Assembly: GCF_001612635.1 (NCBI RefSeq)
Contig: NZ_BDAV01000009.1
Coordinates: forward strand, 248,001-312,000
Length of the DNA: 64,000 bases
DNA from: Nocardia africana NBRC 100379
GTDB taxonomy: Bacteria; Actinomycetota; Actinomycetes; Mycobacteriales; Mycobacteriaceae
Direction: 5' to 3'
The translations under genes were made by a program, and so were the position numbers. How positions within the stretch are numbered: the stretch's first letter is position 1; every line of letters starts with the position of its first letter. Under the pieces are notes generated by a model. It had not been told where the DNA came from, searched no databases, and saw nothing but the letters and a program-made list of their open reading frames with translations. Below are positions 49,732 to 58,252 of this stretch, piece after piece.

Positions 49732-50658
49732 TCAGAAGATCGCGACCGGGGCGACCGGACTCCCGGTGGCACCGACGAAGGGTTCCGGCATCGCCGACAG
49801 CAGGAAGTCGTAACGGCCTTCCTCGGCACACACCTCGGAGAGCTCCTCGAGATTCCAGTTCTGGCCCTGCAGCATGCCCATTTCGACCAGATGCAGGGCA
49901 TGCACCGCCAGCCACGGCCCGTCTGCCTCGGGCGGACAGATCTCGAAGGTGAGCGTATCGGTGGCGACGGCGGCGACATCGCGGGCGTGGAACCATTCCG
50001 GGCAGCGCACCGACAGTCCCGGTGAGGGCGTCCCGTACGCCTCGCGATCGCCGGCCAGATAGAGGCGCATCTGCCCGGTGCGCACCAGCACCACATCCCC
50101 GGCCCGCACCCGCACCTGCGCCATGGCCGCGGCGGCGTCGAGATCCTCCGGTGAGACGGCGTGATCGGCGGCCAGCCGGTCGACTCCGCGGGCGCGTGCG
50201 ACGTCGAGCAGCACTCCACGCGACACCAGATACGGCACCTTCTCGATGCCGCTGAAGCGTGCACCGCGGTGGGCGGTGATCGAGTCGGCGCGACGGCCGT
50301 TGTAGAGACGCCCGGCGTAGGAGACATGTCCGAGGCCATCCCAGTGCGTACCCGCCTGCAACCCCATGGTGATCGAATCGTCGCTGGTCGCAATCGTGCC
50401 GGGCCCGAACATCTCCCAGTTCACCGCGACCATGGTGTGCAGCGGATTCACCCGTCCCGGCACCAGTCCGGTCTGCACGCCACGCTGACGCAGCGGCAGC
50501 GCCAGCCCGACTCGCCGTCCCGTCCGCACGGTCGCCGCGGCGGCCCGGACCACCTCGTCGGTGACGAAGTTCAGGGTGCCGATTTCGTCGTCGGCTCCCC
50601 AGCGGCCCCAGTTGTTCACGCGCGCCGCGATCTCACGAAAGACAGACATGTCCGGCAT
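49732..50658 (-). CDS. cyclase family protein (kynurenine formamidase-like fold)
   Basis: 308 residues from the ATG at 50658. The metal-binding signature is intact in GLQAGTHWDGLGHVSYAG, which matches HxGTHxDxxxH with Gln in the first place. Such proteins hydrolyse amides or lactones, the best known being N-formylkynurenine, or act on aromatic intermediates. A TACCGT hexamer lies 6 bases before the ATG with no ribosome binding site, suggesting a leaderless start. It is the first gene of the leftward unit cyclase-ligase-hrpB, divergent from a GntR gene. Confidence 0.9.
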   Translation of the reverse strand: MPDMSVFREIAARVNNWGRWGADDEIGTLNFVTDEVVRAAAATVRTGRRVGLALPLRQRGVQTGLVPGRVNPLHTMVAVNWEMFGPGTIATSDDSITMGLQAGTHWDGLGHVSYAGRLYNGRRADSITAHRGARFSGIEKVPYLVSRGVLLDVARARGVDRLAADHAVSPEDLDAAAAMAQVRVRAGDVVLVRTGQMRLYLAGDREAYGTPSPGLSVRCPEWFHARDVAAVATDTLTFEICPPEADGPWLAVHALHLVEMGMLQGQNWNLEELSEVCAEEGRYDFLLSAMPEPFVGATGSPVAPVAIF

Positions 50659-50757
50659 GTGCGCACGGTACCGGTGGTGCCGTGGGCTGCCGATCCGCAA
50701 CTCCCACTGAGCGAAACAGGAAAAGTCGCGCTGTGTGTAGCCGTGGCTCGGTGAGAA

Positions 50758-50781
50758 TTGACATGTTAGATTGGCATGCCA
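50758..50781. promoter_or_regulatory. promoter and palindromic site between cyclase and GntR genes
   Basis: An extended -10-like TG-T-TAGATT (50764-50772) runs into TGGCATGCCA (50772-50781), a perfect 10-base palindrome. TTGACA stands just upstream (50758-50763), too close to be its -35. The palindrome is a good candidate for a GntR half- or full site. Confidence 0.5.
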
Positions 50782-50829
50782 GCGTCACCGATTGTTTCGG
50801 CAATGCCGAGCCGAGAATCAGGGGCCCAG

Positions 50830-51525
50830 ATGACCGAACCAGCAGGCGCCGGCGGAGATCTGACGGATGCCGCGTACCGCCGAATCCGGTCGATGCTGCT
50901 CTACCAGGAGCTTCGCCCCGGCGAGCGGACGTCGGTCGGTCGATTGTCGGCTGCGACCGGGCTGGGCCGGGCGCCGGTCAAAGCCGCCATCGACAGGCTC
51001 GCCGGTGAAGGACTGTTCCAGATTCGCGGCCGCAGTGGCACGTCGGTGACCAGGCTGACCGCAACCGGTGTCACGCAGATGTTCGAGATGCGTTCACTGT
51101 ATGAGGACGCCGCGGCTCCCCTGATCGCGGAGCGGATCACCGACGAACAGGTCGCCGACGCGCTCGCACTGGTCCCTGCTCTGACCTCCGCGCCGTCACC
51201 GGAGGAGCGGACACCGGAGGAACTGACCCGCCGGATCGAGTTCATCGACAACGATGTCGAGTTTCACCGCCGGATCATCGCCGGCGCGAACAATCCCTAC
51301 CTGTGCGATGCCTATCGGTCGCTGAACCTTCACCTGCTGATCTCTCACTACCTGGTGCTGGATACCGGTGCACACGAAACCCAGCGCCAGAACGAACATA
51401 TCGACATCGCGCACGCCCTGCAGGAAAGGGACGCCGCAGCCCTGGCATCCACACTCCGCCGGCATGCCGACGTCGTGCGCGACGCGATCGTGAAGACCAT
51501 CAACCGGCGCGAAGTGACGCGCTGA
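50830..51525 (+). CDS. GntR family regulator (FadR/FCD subfamily)
   Basis: 231 residues from the ATG at 50830; ATGs at 50776 and 50803 are also in frame. The winged helix is AAYRRIRSMLLYQELRPGER with LSAATGLGRAPVKAAIDRLAGEGL, and the C-terminal all-helical FCD domain has the metal-site pattern (DNDVEFHRRI, NEHIDIAHAL, LRRHADVV). FCD domains bind small organic acids. It is divergent from the cyclase gene and followed by a thioesterase, so it likely controls both sides. Confidence 0.92.
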   Translation: MTEPAGAGGDLTDAAYRRIRSMLLYQELRPGERTSVGRLSAATGLGRAPVKAAIDRLAGEGLFQIRGRSGTSVTRLTATGVTQMFEMRSLYEDAAAPLIAERITDEQVADALALVPALTSAPSPEERTPEELTRRIEFIDNDVEFHRRIIAGANNPYLCDAYRSLNLHLLISHYLVLDTGAHETQRQNEHIDIAHALQERDAAALASTLRRHADVVRDAIVKTINRREVTR

Positions 51526-51572
51526 GCACACGTGCGCCGCCGGTACTTTCCGGTGCCGCAAGGAGTAACGCT

Positions 51573-52391
51573 ATGGATGCCTTCTACCTGCCCGACTCGT
51601 CGGACCCGGATCTGTTCCATCCCACCGAACTCACCCGTGGACCGTGGTCGCCGGATGCTCAGCACGGCGGGGCGCCGTCGGCACTGTTGGGGTATGTGAT
51701 CGAACAGTGCGAGCCACGACCGGAGTGCCGGGTCGCACGGGTCACGGTGGAGTTTCTCGGGCCGGTGCCGATCGCGCCGCTGCGGGTCGAAGCGCGAGTC
51801 ACCCGGGCCCAGGCGCGAGTCGCCCAACCCGGGCGCGGTGTCGAATTGATCGAGGCGACAATGAGTTCGGACCGAGGACCGGTGCTGAAGGCGACCGCGT
51901 GGCGGCTTCGACCGCTCGAGCCGGAACTCGACGTACCGACCGAGATGCTGCCTACCGGCACCCGGCCCGGCCCGGACACCGTGACGCCGAGCCCGGATCA
52001 CGGCTTCCCGAGTACTCAGCCGGTCGGATTCCACACCGGGGTCGAATACCGTTTCGCGTCAGGCACTTTCCAGGCACCGGGCCCGGCCGTGTGCTGGATT
52101 CGCCTGCGCTACCCGATCGTGGCCGGCACCTCGCTCAGCCCGCTGCAGCGCACCCTCGCCGCCGCTGACTTCGGCAACGGCGTCAGCTCCGTCCTGGCCT
52201 GGGGCCGATACTTTTTCATCAACACCGATCTGACGGTGACCCTGCACCGCGATCCGGTCGGCGAGTGGATATGCCTGGACGCGGTCACCTACCCGGAACG
52301 CAGCGGCATCGGCATGGCCGAGTCCCGCCTCTTCGATGAGAAGGGCCCGCTCGGACGCGGTACCCAGACCCTGCTGCTCGGCACACGCTGA
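51573..52391 (+). CDS. TesB-like acyl-CoA thioesterase family protein
   Basis: 272 residues with a perfect AAGGAG 7 bases before the ATG. Two hotdog repeats are visible: the first has QHGGAPSALLGYVIEQ and VARVTVEFLGPVPIAPLRVE; the second has VCWIRLRYPIVAG and a conserved final part GNGVSSVLAW with LDAVTYPERSGIGMAESRLF. It should hydrolyse acyl-CoAs. The GntR gene 47 bases upstream is the probable regulator. It converges on the amidase remnant. Confidence 0.87.
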   Translation: MDAFYLPDSSDPDLFHPTELTRGPWSPDAQHGGAPSALLGYVIEQCEPRPECRVARVTVEFLGPVPIAPLRVEARVTRAQARVAQPGRGVELIEATMSSDRGPVLKATAWRLRPLEPELDVPTEMLPTGTRPGPDTVTPSPDHGFPSTQPVGFHTGVEYRFASGTFQAPGPAVCWIRLRYPIVAGTSLSPLQRTLAAADFGNGVSSVLAWGRYFFINTDLTVTLHRDPVGEWICLDAVTYPERSGIGMAESRLFDEKGPLGRGTQTLLLGTR

Positions 52392-52397
52392 CACGGA

Positions 52398-53132
52398 TCA
52401 CAGTGGATCGTCCGACGGTCGGTCGACCGGCGGCCAGACAGGAGCCGTGCGCCACGGGCGCGCCTGCTCGAGTTGCGCTGCGACCTGCAGCAGCAGGTCT
52501 TCGCGCCCGAATGCGGCGACCAGCTGAATACCGACCGGCATTCCGGCACTGTCGGTACCCAGTGGGAGCGAGATCGCCGGTTGCCCGGTCACATTGAACG
52601 GACTCGTCATACCGCTGAACGACATCGCGTGCTGCCACAACGACGCCGGGTCCGTGGTGTCGAGCAGGCCCAGCGGCGCGACGAGCGTCCCCAGAGTCGG
52701 CGTGAGCAGCAGGTCGTGGTGCGCGAAGTAGCCGCCCAGCGTGGTCGCCGCCGTCTCGAGGTCGCGCAGCGCCCGCACATAATCCCCCGCGCTGTCCTGA
52801 TCGGCGCCGTCGTAGATTATCCGCGTCATCGGTTCGAGGTCGTCGTCGCGGACGTCGCGGCCGAGTGCTGCCAGCCGCGCCTTCACATCCACCGCGACCG
52901 GCACCGCCATCAGGTACTGCAGCCCGCTCATGATTTCCTCGAACGGAAAGTCGGGCGCCTCGTCCCCGACATCGTGGCCGAGATCGGTGAGGACGCCGGC
53001 GATATCGTGTGTCGCCGCAACACAATCGGGGTGTACGGCGGCACCCGAAGGCAACGTCGTCGCGATCCCGATGCGCAGACGACCCGGATCCACACGCATG
53101 GCGTCGACGTAGCGCATCGAAGCCCCTATCAC
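52398..53132 (-). pseudogene. C-terminal remnant of an amidase signature enzyme
   Basis: 244 codons open without interruption, but they match only the C-terminal half of an amidase of about 470 residues: LRIGIATTLPSGAAVHPDC, then DLLLTPTLG and FNVTGQPAISLPLGTDSAGMPVGIQLVA (as FNVTGQPAISLPLG and GMPVGIQLVA). The glycine- and serine-rich N-terminal part, with the catalytic Ser-cisSer-Lys triad, is absent. No such part is found in any frame in the 290 bases upstream, before the dienelactone hydrolase. The likely cause is a deletion. A folded non-catalytic remnant is possible but unlikely. Confidence 0.8.
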
Positions 53133-53425
53133 TCGTGCCGTCCCGAGAATCGCGAGTTTCGTCCTACCAACCGGCGGATCCCGGGCGGCCCGGCATTCCG
53201 CCTACCGGGATCGGCGATTCGACGTCGGCGCGGCGTGGCGGCTACGGTATGAGGCGATGACTACCGGGACGGCTTCGCGCCACACACGGATGGGTTACCC
53301 GGTGCTCTGCTGAGCGCCGTGCGGGCCGATACGGGCTCGCGCATCGACCGGCGCCGCGGTATCGCGCGGGCTCCGCCTTCGTCGTGTTGATCAGGAAACA
53401 TCAACGACGACAGAAGGATTCGACG
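53133..53425. other. intergenic region, 293 bases
   Basis: This is the place where the N-terminal half of the amidase would have been. I see no catalytic motif, repeat or gene. The ribosome binding site AGAAGG for the dienelactone hydrolase is at its right end. Confidence 0.45.
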
Positions 53426-54187
53426 ATGACAGAAACGCATGGCATGTCGGTCGACGTGCAGACACCCGACGGTGTCGCCGACGCCTATCTCACCTACCCC
53501 GCCGACGCCGCCGCCCATCCGGGAGTGCTGGTGGTCCAGGACGGTTTCGGGCTGCGGCCCGGTCTGCGGGCACTGGCCGACCGGATCGCCGCCCACGGCT
53601 ACACCGTTCTGCTTCCCAACGCCTACTACCGCCACGGGCGCGCACCGGTGATCGAGTTGCCGGACTACATCGACCCCGTGCAGCGACCCGAGATCTTCCA
53701 GCGGGTCTTCCCGATGATCCGCGACCTCACACCGGAGCACTGGCGCTCCGATGCCGGCGCCTACCTCGACTGGCTCGCGGCCTCGCCGAAGGTCAGCGCG
53801 GGCAAGGCCGGCGTCACCGGTTATTGCATGGGCGCCCGCCTGGCGGTCCTGACCGCCGGCATGTTCCCCGATCGGGTCGCGGCGGTGGCCGGCTTCCACG
53901 GCGGACCGCTCGTCACCGACACCGCCGACAGTCCGCACCGCAGCGTCGGAAACTTCACGGGCGAACTGTATTTCGCCCACGCCGGCGAGGACGACCACAT
54001 GACCGCCGAACACATCGGCGCGTTCGACAAGGCACTCGCCGACGCCGGCGTTCGCCATCGCACCGAGGTCTACGCGGGCGCCCACCACGGGTTCACCCAG
54101 GCCGACACCTCCGCCTACGACGCGGAAGCCGCCGAACGCCACTACCGCGAACTCCGGGCCCTGTTCGACCGCACCCTGCGCCGGTAG
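53426..54187 (+). CDS. dienelactone hydrolase family protein
   Basis: 253 residues from the ATG at 53426. The alpha/beta hydrolase has its nucleophile cysteine in VTGYCMGARLA, an aspartate in HAGEDDHMT and a histidine in YAGAHHGFTQAD, which is the Cys-Asp-His triad of dienelactone hydrolases. The conserved VLVVQDGFGLRP is the oxyanion-hole strand. These enzymes open lactones in aromatic-ring breakdown, but many paralogues have other ester substrates. It follows the amidase remnant and converges on the VOC gene. Confidence 0.92.
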   Translation: MTETHGMSVDVQTPDGVADAYLTYPADAAAHPGVLVVQDGFGLRPGLRALADRIAAHGYTVLLPNAYYRHGRAPVIELPDYIDPVQRPEIFQRVFPMIRDLTPEHWRSDAGAYLDWLAASPKVSAGKAGVTGYCMGARLAVLTAGMFPDRVAAVAGFHGGPLVTDTADSPHRSVGNFTGELYFAHAGEDDHMTAEHIGAFDKALADAGVRHRTEVYAGAHHGFTQADTSAYDAEAAERHYRELRALFDRTLRR

Positions 54188-54194
54188 ACCGGAT

Positions 54195-54226
54195 CCGGGC
54201 TCGGTCACGCCGCCGACCGATCCCGG
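54195..54226. terminator. terminator candidate between convergent genes
   Basis: CCGGG-CT-CGGTC (54195-54206) pairs with GACCG-AT-CCCGG (54215-54226) through ten base pairs with one symmetric internal loop, between the dienelactone hydrolase and VOC stops. Confidence 0.45.
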
Positions 54227-54268
54227 CTGTCGCAGCACCGACGCCGCGGCGGTCCACTCCCCTGACGA

Positions 54269-54691
54269 CTACTTGGGCGCGACGAGCTCGAGCGCGATAT
54301 TGTCCGGATCCCGGAACTCCAGTATGTAGCTGACACCGATGTCTTTGATGTCCTCGTGCGCTACCCCACACGCGTCCAGATGTGCTGCGGCGGCTTCCAA
54401 TTCGGCGAGTGAGGCGACAGGGAACGCGAGGTGGTCGAGACCGACACGATTCTCGTCGAACCGATCGGCACCGACCGGCCGCAGCCCGATCAATCCGTGC
54501 TCCATCCGGTAGATCACCCCGCCGTAGAGGAAACCGAGACGCTCACGCGTCTCCTCATCCGCATCGGCCGGCAGCTCCAGCGCGACCGGCCAGCCGAAAA
54601 CCTTCTCGTAGAAGGCCCGCGACCGGCCGATATCGCACACCGTGAGCCGGACGTGAGCAATAGATCCCACAGCAATCGCCATGTCGACCAT
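54269..54691 (-). CDS. VOC (glyoxalase/bleomycin resistance) family protein
   Basis: 140 residues. Two paired beta-alpha-beta-beta-beta modules are seen: AHVRLTVCDIGRSRAFYEKVFGWPV (start AHVRLTVCDIGRSRAFYE) and VGLDHLAFPVASLAELEAAA, ending SYILEFRDPDNIALELVAP. Metal ligands typical of the fold are likely at His13, Glu or His positions of the second module and Glu near the end. The reaction is unknown; it may be a lyase, isomerase or resistance protein. An ATG at 54682 is an alternative start. Confidence 0.87.
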   Translation of the reverse strand: MVDMAIAVGSIAHVRLTVCDIGRSRAFYEKVFGWPVALELPADADEETRERLGFLYGGVIYRMEHGLIGLRPVGADRFDENRVGLDHLAFPVASLAELEAAAAHLDACGVAHEDIKDIGVSYILEFRDPDNIALELVAPK

Positions 54692-54774
54692 GCTCGCACG
54701 CCGTTTCCCCTACCCGCAGGTTCCCCCGAACGATCTGACAGTGACGCCTTGGTCCTCCCGCGAACACCTGGCGG

Positions 54775-55281
54775 TCAGACCCTGGCTTCGGTGCTCCGAC
54801 CGGGCAGTAAGGCCAGCAGTTGCTTGGTGTGGCCTGGTAACTCCGCGTTGGTCAGGCCGGTGATCAGATCCCGTAGGGGTAGTGGTTGATCGACCAACAG
54901 GGCGTCGTTGGAGAGCAGGCGGGTGGGAACCAGGGTGTCGAGTTCGGTGTCGCTGAGGGCCGGGCCGGAGAGGCGGCAGAGGACTTCGGCTTGCCGGGAC
55001 AGGCGGTCGCGGAGGCCGGGGCTGCCGCCGGCAAGCGCTACGACGTGGTCGATGGTCCAGGTGTCGAGGGCGAGGCGGTTGTCGTAGGTGGTGTGCGCGC
55101 CGGCGGCGACGGCTGACGCGGCGGCGATGGTGGTGGCGGTGATCAGGCAGACATGCGCCAGGATCTGGTCGGCGTTCCATTCGCCTGGTGCGGGGGTGAT
55201 CGTCTGATCCGAATCGGCCACGGTGTCGGCAGCTTCCAGAAGCGTGCGGTAGGCGTCGCCCAGCGCGGTGGTATCGAGCAT
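54775..55281 (-). CDS. DinB-like (mycothiol-dependent maleylpyruvate isomerase-like) protein
   Basis: 168 residues. A four-helix bundle is predicted from the pattern: helix 1 ALGDAYRTLLEAADTVA, then PGEWNADQILAHVCLI (the WxxxxxxxH segment typical of DinB/MDMPI proteins), helices with DTWTIDHVVAL, and a C-terminal LRDLITGLTNAELPGHTKQ. These bind a metal through three histidines and use low-molecular-weight thiols; mycothiol is likely in this host. The second and third metal histidines would be HVV and HTK. The substrate is unknown. Confidence 0.7.
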   Translation of the reverse strand: MLDTTALGDAYRTLLEAADTVADSDQTITPAPGEWNADQILAHVCLITATTIAAASAVAAGAHTTYDNRLALDTWTIDHVVALAGGSPGLRDRLSRQAEVLCRLSGPALSDTELDTLVPTRLLSNDALLVDQPLPLRDLITGLTNAELPGHTKQLLALLPGRSTEARV

Positions 55282-55438
55282 CGTTGAATTATGCAGGTAT
55301 TTACCTGCCTATTTCAACCCGATTATGCCTGTCGATCATCTGGGTATGCCGGCCGTTCGGGCGGACAAGGGCGATCGGGTCGTCCGGACCGGCTGGATGG
55401 GGGCCGACATCGACGATGTGCTGATCGGATCGCGGAGC

Positions 55439-55876
55439 TCAGCCCGCGGGTTCCGACTCGTGCAGTGTTACGGCGCGGTCGGCGGTTTTCAGCGTCAATG
55501 TCGCGCCGTCGAGACTCCATGCCGGGCTTGCCTGCAGCAGTGAGGTCGCCCAGTCGTCGGCTCCGGCACGGTCTCCCGCACATGCCATGCGGGTGCTGGC
55601 GAGGGGACCGGTGCGGAGGGTGTTGCCGGACAGGTCGGCGGAGCCCATGAGGGTGTTGCAGCCGGCGGTGGCGCTGAGACGTCCCTCGGTGAAGGTCAGG
55701 CGGAGGGGGCCGTCGCCGGGGATTCGCGGGCCCTGGACGTCGGTGGAGACGTAGGTATGGCCGACGGGGGTGGCGGGTGCGGAAACCGTTGGGGTGGAAT
55801 TGTTTCCGGAGGAGCAGGAGGCTACGGCTGTCAGCGCGGCCAGGACCGGAACGATTCGCAGGATATTCGCCGACAT
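55439..55876 (-). CDS. META domain lipoprotein
   Basis: 145 residues. Signal ILRIVPVLAALTAVASC ends in the lipobox AVASC. The mature part is one META (HslJ-like) domain: LRLTFTEGRLSATAGCNTLMG carries the conserved GCN (seen as GRLSATAGCNTLMG), followed by LASTRMACAG. Two cysteines (GCN and MAC) could form a disulfide. META proteins occur in stress-linked envelopes; the function is unclear. It lies 30 bases downstream of the L,D-transpeptidase start of the next unit, on the same strand. Confidence 0.88.
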   Translation of the reverse strand: MSANILRIVPVLAALTAVASCSSGNNSTPTVSAPATPVGHTYVSTDVQGPRIPGDGPLRLTFTEGRLSATAGCNTLMGSADLSGNTLRTGPLASTRMACAGDRAGADDWATSLLQASPAWSLDGATLTLKTADRAVTLHESEPAG

Positions 55877-55906
55877 GATCCGATGGTAGCCGCCGGGTGG
55901 GCCGGA

Positions 55907-57103
55907 TCAGCTGTTCGCGTTACCGGCCTGCCAGACGTTCCACGGGACCTCCCAGTCGCCGTAGGTGTCCCACACGGGCAGCGGTTGGCCACCGGAGTTG
56001 GTGATCTCCACGACATCGCCGACGCCGAAGTGGTCGAAGAACCACTGGGCGTTGTCGGGTGAGAGGTTCACGCAGCCGTGCGACACGTTGCTGGCCCCCT
56101 GCTGCCCCACCGACCAGGGCGCCGAGTGGACGAATTCACCGTCGTTGGAAATGCGTTCGTCCAGGTCCACCTTCTCGCGGTAGTACCCGGGCTGGCCGGC
56201 GCAGACCCCGTAACTGCAGGAGTCCATGATGATCGACGGCGATTTCTCCGAAATGACATGCGGCCCTTCGTGCGACGGGAATCCGGGCGAGCCGAGACTC
56301 ATCGGCATCTGGTTCACCTGCGCACCGTTGTGCAGGATCGTCAGCTGCTCGGTGTTGCCGTCGGCCTGGGCGATCCATGCGTCATGGACCGTGTAGTCGG
56401 CGCTGTTGTTCTCCGCGCCGAACACCCCGTCGCCGAGGTCGAGACCGAAGACGTCGGCTTCGATATGGATCTTGGTGCCCGGCTGCCAGTACTGCGCGGC
56501 GCGGTAGTGCACATCCTTGTCGTCGACCCAGTACCAGGCGCCCGGCTGCGGCGGCGTGACGGTGACCTTCAGATGCTTCTGCACCTCCGCCTTGTTCGCC
56601 ACCGGCTGGGTGAACTGGAAAACCATCGGCTGCCCGACCCCGATTCCGGTCTGGGCGACGAGATCGGGGGCCGGCACGACATTCGCGTACGCCTTGTGAC
56701 CGGCGTCTATCGTGGCGACGGTAACCGTCTTGTCGGTCGCGACCTGAGCGAGGTTCACCGCTTGGGCGTCGACGCGATAGGTGGTCCCGAAGTTCAGCGG
56801 GTCCTTCGAGGTCCAGCTGCGATGGTCGGCGCCGAAATCGCCGGTGACCGCCTTGCCGTCCCCGTCGGTGACGGTGACCTTGGTGAGCATGCCGTCGGCG
56901 GAGTTCACCACGATGGGCGTGGCGGGATTGAGCGGCCCGTGATCGGCCGCGGGCACATCGATCGCCGCGGGCGCGGTGATCTCGGGTCCCTTGGACCCCG
57001 GCGCCGCCGACGTGCCGCCACCCGAGCCACCACATCCGCCGACGAGCACCACGATCGCCGTCAGCACCGCTGACACCACCAGTAGAGATCGACGCCTGCG
57101 CAC
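55907..57103 (-). CDS. L,D-transpeptidase (YkuD) with Ig-like domains, lipoprotein
   Basis: 398 residues from the GTG at 57103. Signal LLVVSAVLTAIVVLVGGC ends in the lipobox VGGC. Two Ig-like domains follow (residues about 45-250), as in mycobacterial LdtMt2. The catalytic YkuD domain has HGCVNLSPDNAQWFF with the nucleophile cysteine, and GVCAGQPGYYREKV before it. A C-terminal WEVPWNVWQ tail packs on the domain. It makes 3-3 cross-links in peptidoglycan, on the outer side of the membrane, and is a target of carbapenems. Confidence 0.96.
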   Translation of the reverse strand: MRRRRSLLVVSAVLTAIVVLVGGCGGSGGGTSAAPGSKGPEITAPAAIDVPAADHGPLNPATPIVVNSADGMLTKVTVTDGDGKAVTGDFGADHRSWTSKDPLNFGTTYRVDAQAVNLAQVATDKTVTVATIDAGHKAYANVVPAPDLVAQTGIGVGQPMVFQFTQPVANKAEVQKHLKVTVTPPQPGAWYWVDDKDVHYRAAQYWQPGTKIHIEADVFGLDLGDGVFGAENNSADYTVHDAWIAQADGNTEQLTILHNGAQVNQMPMSLGSPGFPSHEGPHVISEKSPSIIMDSCSYGVCAGQPGYYREKVDLDERISNDGEFVHSAPWSVGQQGASNVSHGCVNLSPDNAQWFFDHFGVGDVVEITNSGGQPLPVWDTYGDWEVPWNVWQAGNANS

Positions 57104-57378
57104 GTCCTCACCGCCTCTGTCTCGCACCCTCGCATGCACGGCGCCCACCCGGGACACAGCACCCTCCAGTGCACACCATGAATCCGGTGTCGCACCGCAG
57201 CAGCAGAGTACGTGTCGTCGCCGCCCGGCGCGCGCCCGGCACAGCCGGACCAGGCGTTTTGCCGTATTCGGGGTATTCGGCGGGGCGTGGCGCCGACTCA
57301 CCCCCCACGGGTGAGTGCAGCCGGCCGGCGAGGGCTCATAGTGAAGCGATCTTCGCGATCTGTCGAGGAAGGTGACCG
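57104..57378. other. divergent intergenic region, 275 bases
   Basis: It lies between the L,D-transpeptidase and rhomboid genes and holds both promoters. I find no palindrome or small gene in it beyond GAGGAAGG, the rhomboid ribosome binding site. Confidence 0.4.
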
Positions 57379-58065
57379 ATGCCCAGGCGAGAGCGCTCCC
57401 GGTGGCGGACCGCCGCGGCCGCGATCGGCGACTACATCCGGCACGCGCCCGGCACCTACATCTGGCTGGCCATCCTCCTGGTCTCCACCCTCGTGGTCCG
57501 GCACCTGTCCCCCGATCAGGCCGAGACTCTGCTGGGCAACCGCTCGACGAATCTGCATCATCTGCGCGAGGATCCGGTGCACGTGCTGATCTCGAGCGCC
57601 TTCTGGCTCGCCGGCGGCGGCTGGTTCGGTTACGCGGTCAGCTACACCATCTTCCACGCCCAGGCCGAACGCTGGCTGGGAACGCTGCGCTGGCTGGCGG
57701 TGGTGGTGATCGCGCACGTCGGCGCGACCTACCTCAGCGAGGGCGTCTTGTATTGGGCCATCCATCACGGTTACGCCCCGGAATCCGCGGTGAACACCCT
57801 CGACTACGGCGTGAGCTATGCGTTGGCCGGTGTCATCGCCGTGCTGGTGTATCGGATCGCGAAGCCGTGGCGGTATGTGTATCTGCTCGGCGTGATCGTC
57901 TTCTACGCGATACCGGTCTTCTCGAACCGAACCTTCACCGACATAGGACATTTCAGTGCGATGGTCCTCGGACTGGCCTGTTACCCACTGACCCTCGGGA
58001 GGCCGGGCGTGTGGGATCCGGAGGTGGCGGTGCGCGGGCTCTCCGGGTCGGTGCGACACCGGTAA
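57379..58065 (+). CDS. rhomboid-like membrane protein, probable intramembrane serine protease
   Basis: 228 residues, with AGGAAGG 7 bases before the ATG. About six membrane spans are seen (YIWLAILLVSTLVV, VLISSAFWLAGGGWFGYAV, WLAVVVIAHVGATYL, then others). The catalytic residues of rhomboids fit: serine in DYGVSYALAG at the start of one span and histidine in DIGHFSAMVLG in a later one. The amino-terminal domain is short. The substrate is unknown. It is upstream of, but probably separate from, the riboswitch operon. Confidence 0.82.
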   Translation: MPRRERSRWRTAAAAIGDYIRHAPGTYIWLAILLVSTLVVRHLSPDQAETLLGNRSTNLHHLREDPVHVLISSAFWLAGGGWFGYAVSYTIFHAQAERWLGTLRWLAVVVIAHVGATYLSEGVLYWAIHHGYAPESAVNTLDYGVSYALAGVIAVLVYRIAKPWRYVYLLGVIVFYAIPVFSNRTFTDIGHFSAMVLGLACYPLTLGRPGVWDPEVAVRGLSGSVRHR

Positions 58066-58120
58066 TCACACCGGCGGCCGGTCGTCGCGACAAGGATTGG
58101 ATTCAGCGCGATCCAGAGTG

Positions 58121-58149
58121 CTGACCCCGCACCGGAATTCCCCTAGCGT
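58121..58149 (+). promoter_or_regulatory. promoter of the riboswitch operon
   Basis: CTGACC (58121-58126) and TAGCGT (58144-58149) are spaced by 17 bases. Transcription would begin near 58156, just before the first helix of the riboswitch at 58160. Confidence 0.5.
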
Positions 58150-58159
58150 GACGTTTCGC

Positions 58160-58250
58160 CCATCCAGAGCGATCGAGAGACCCGGCTCCACGACGTCGCA
58201 GCAACCCGCCGACTGGGTGTGGGTGCTACCGCCGGGACCGATGGAGGAAC
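58160..58250 (+). promoter_or_regulatory. candidate SAM-I (S-box) riboswitch controlling translation
   Basis: Helix P1 is CCATC (58160-58164) with GATGG (58240-58244). Inside it, CAGAG, a GAGAGA kink-turn-like loop and CCCGGCTC lead to GCAGCAACCC, the S-box GCAACC core; GCGA/TCGC can close P2. GGGTGCTACCGCCGGGACC matches the conserved GGTGCTA segment of P3-P4. P1 overlaps GATGGAGG, so a SAM-bound RNA would hide the GGAGG ribosome binding site of the gene at 58253. It could be the SAM-I/IV variant. A covariance search is needed for the subclass. Confidence 0.75.
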
Positions 58251-58252
58251 AT

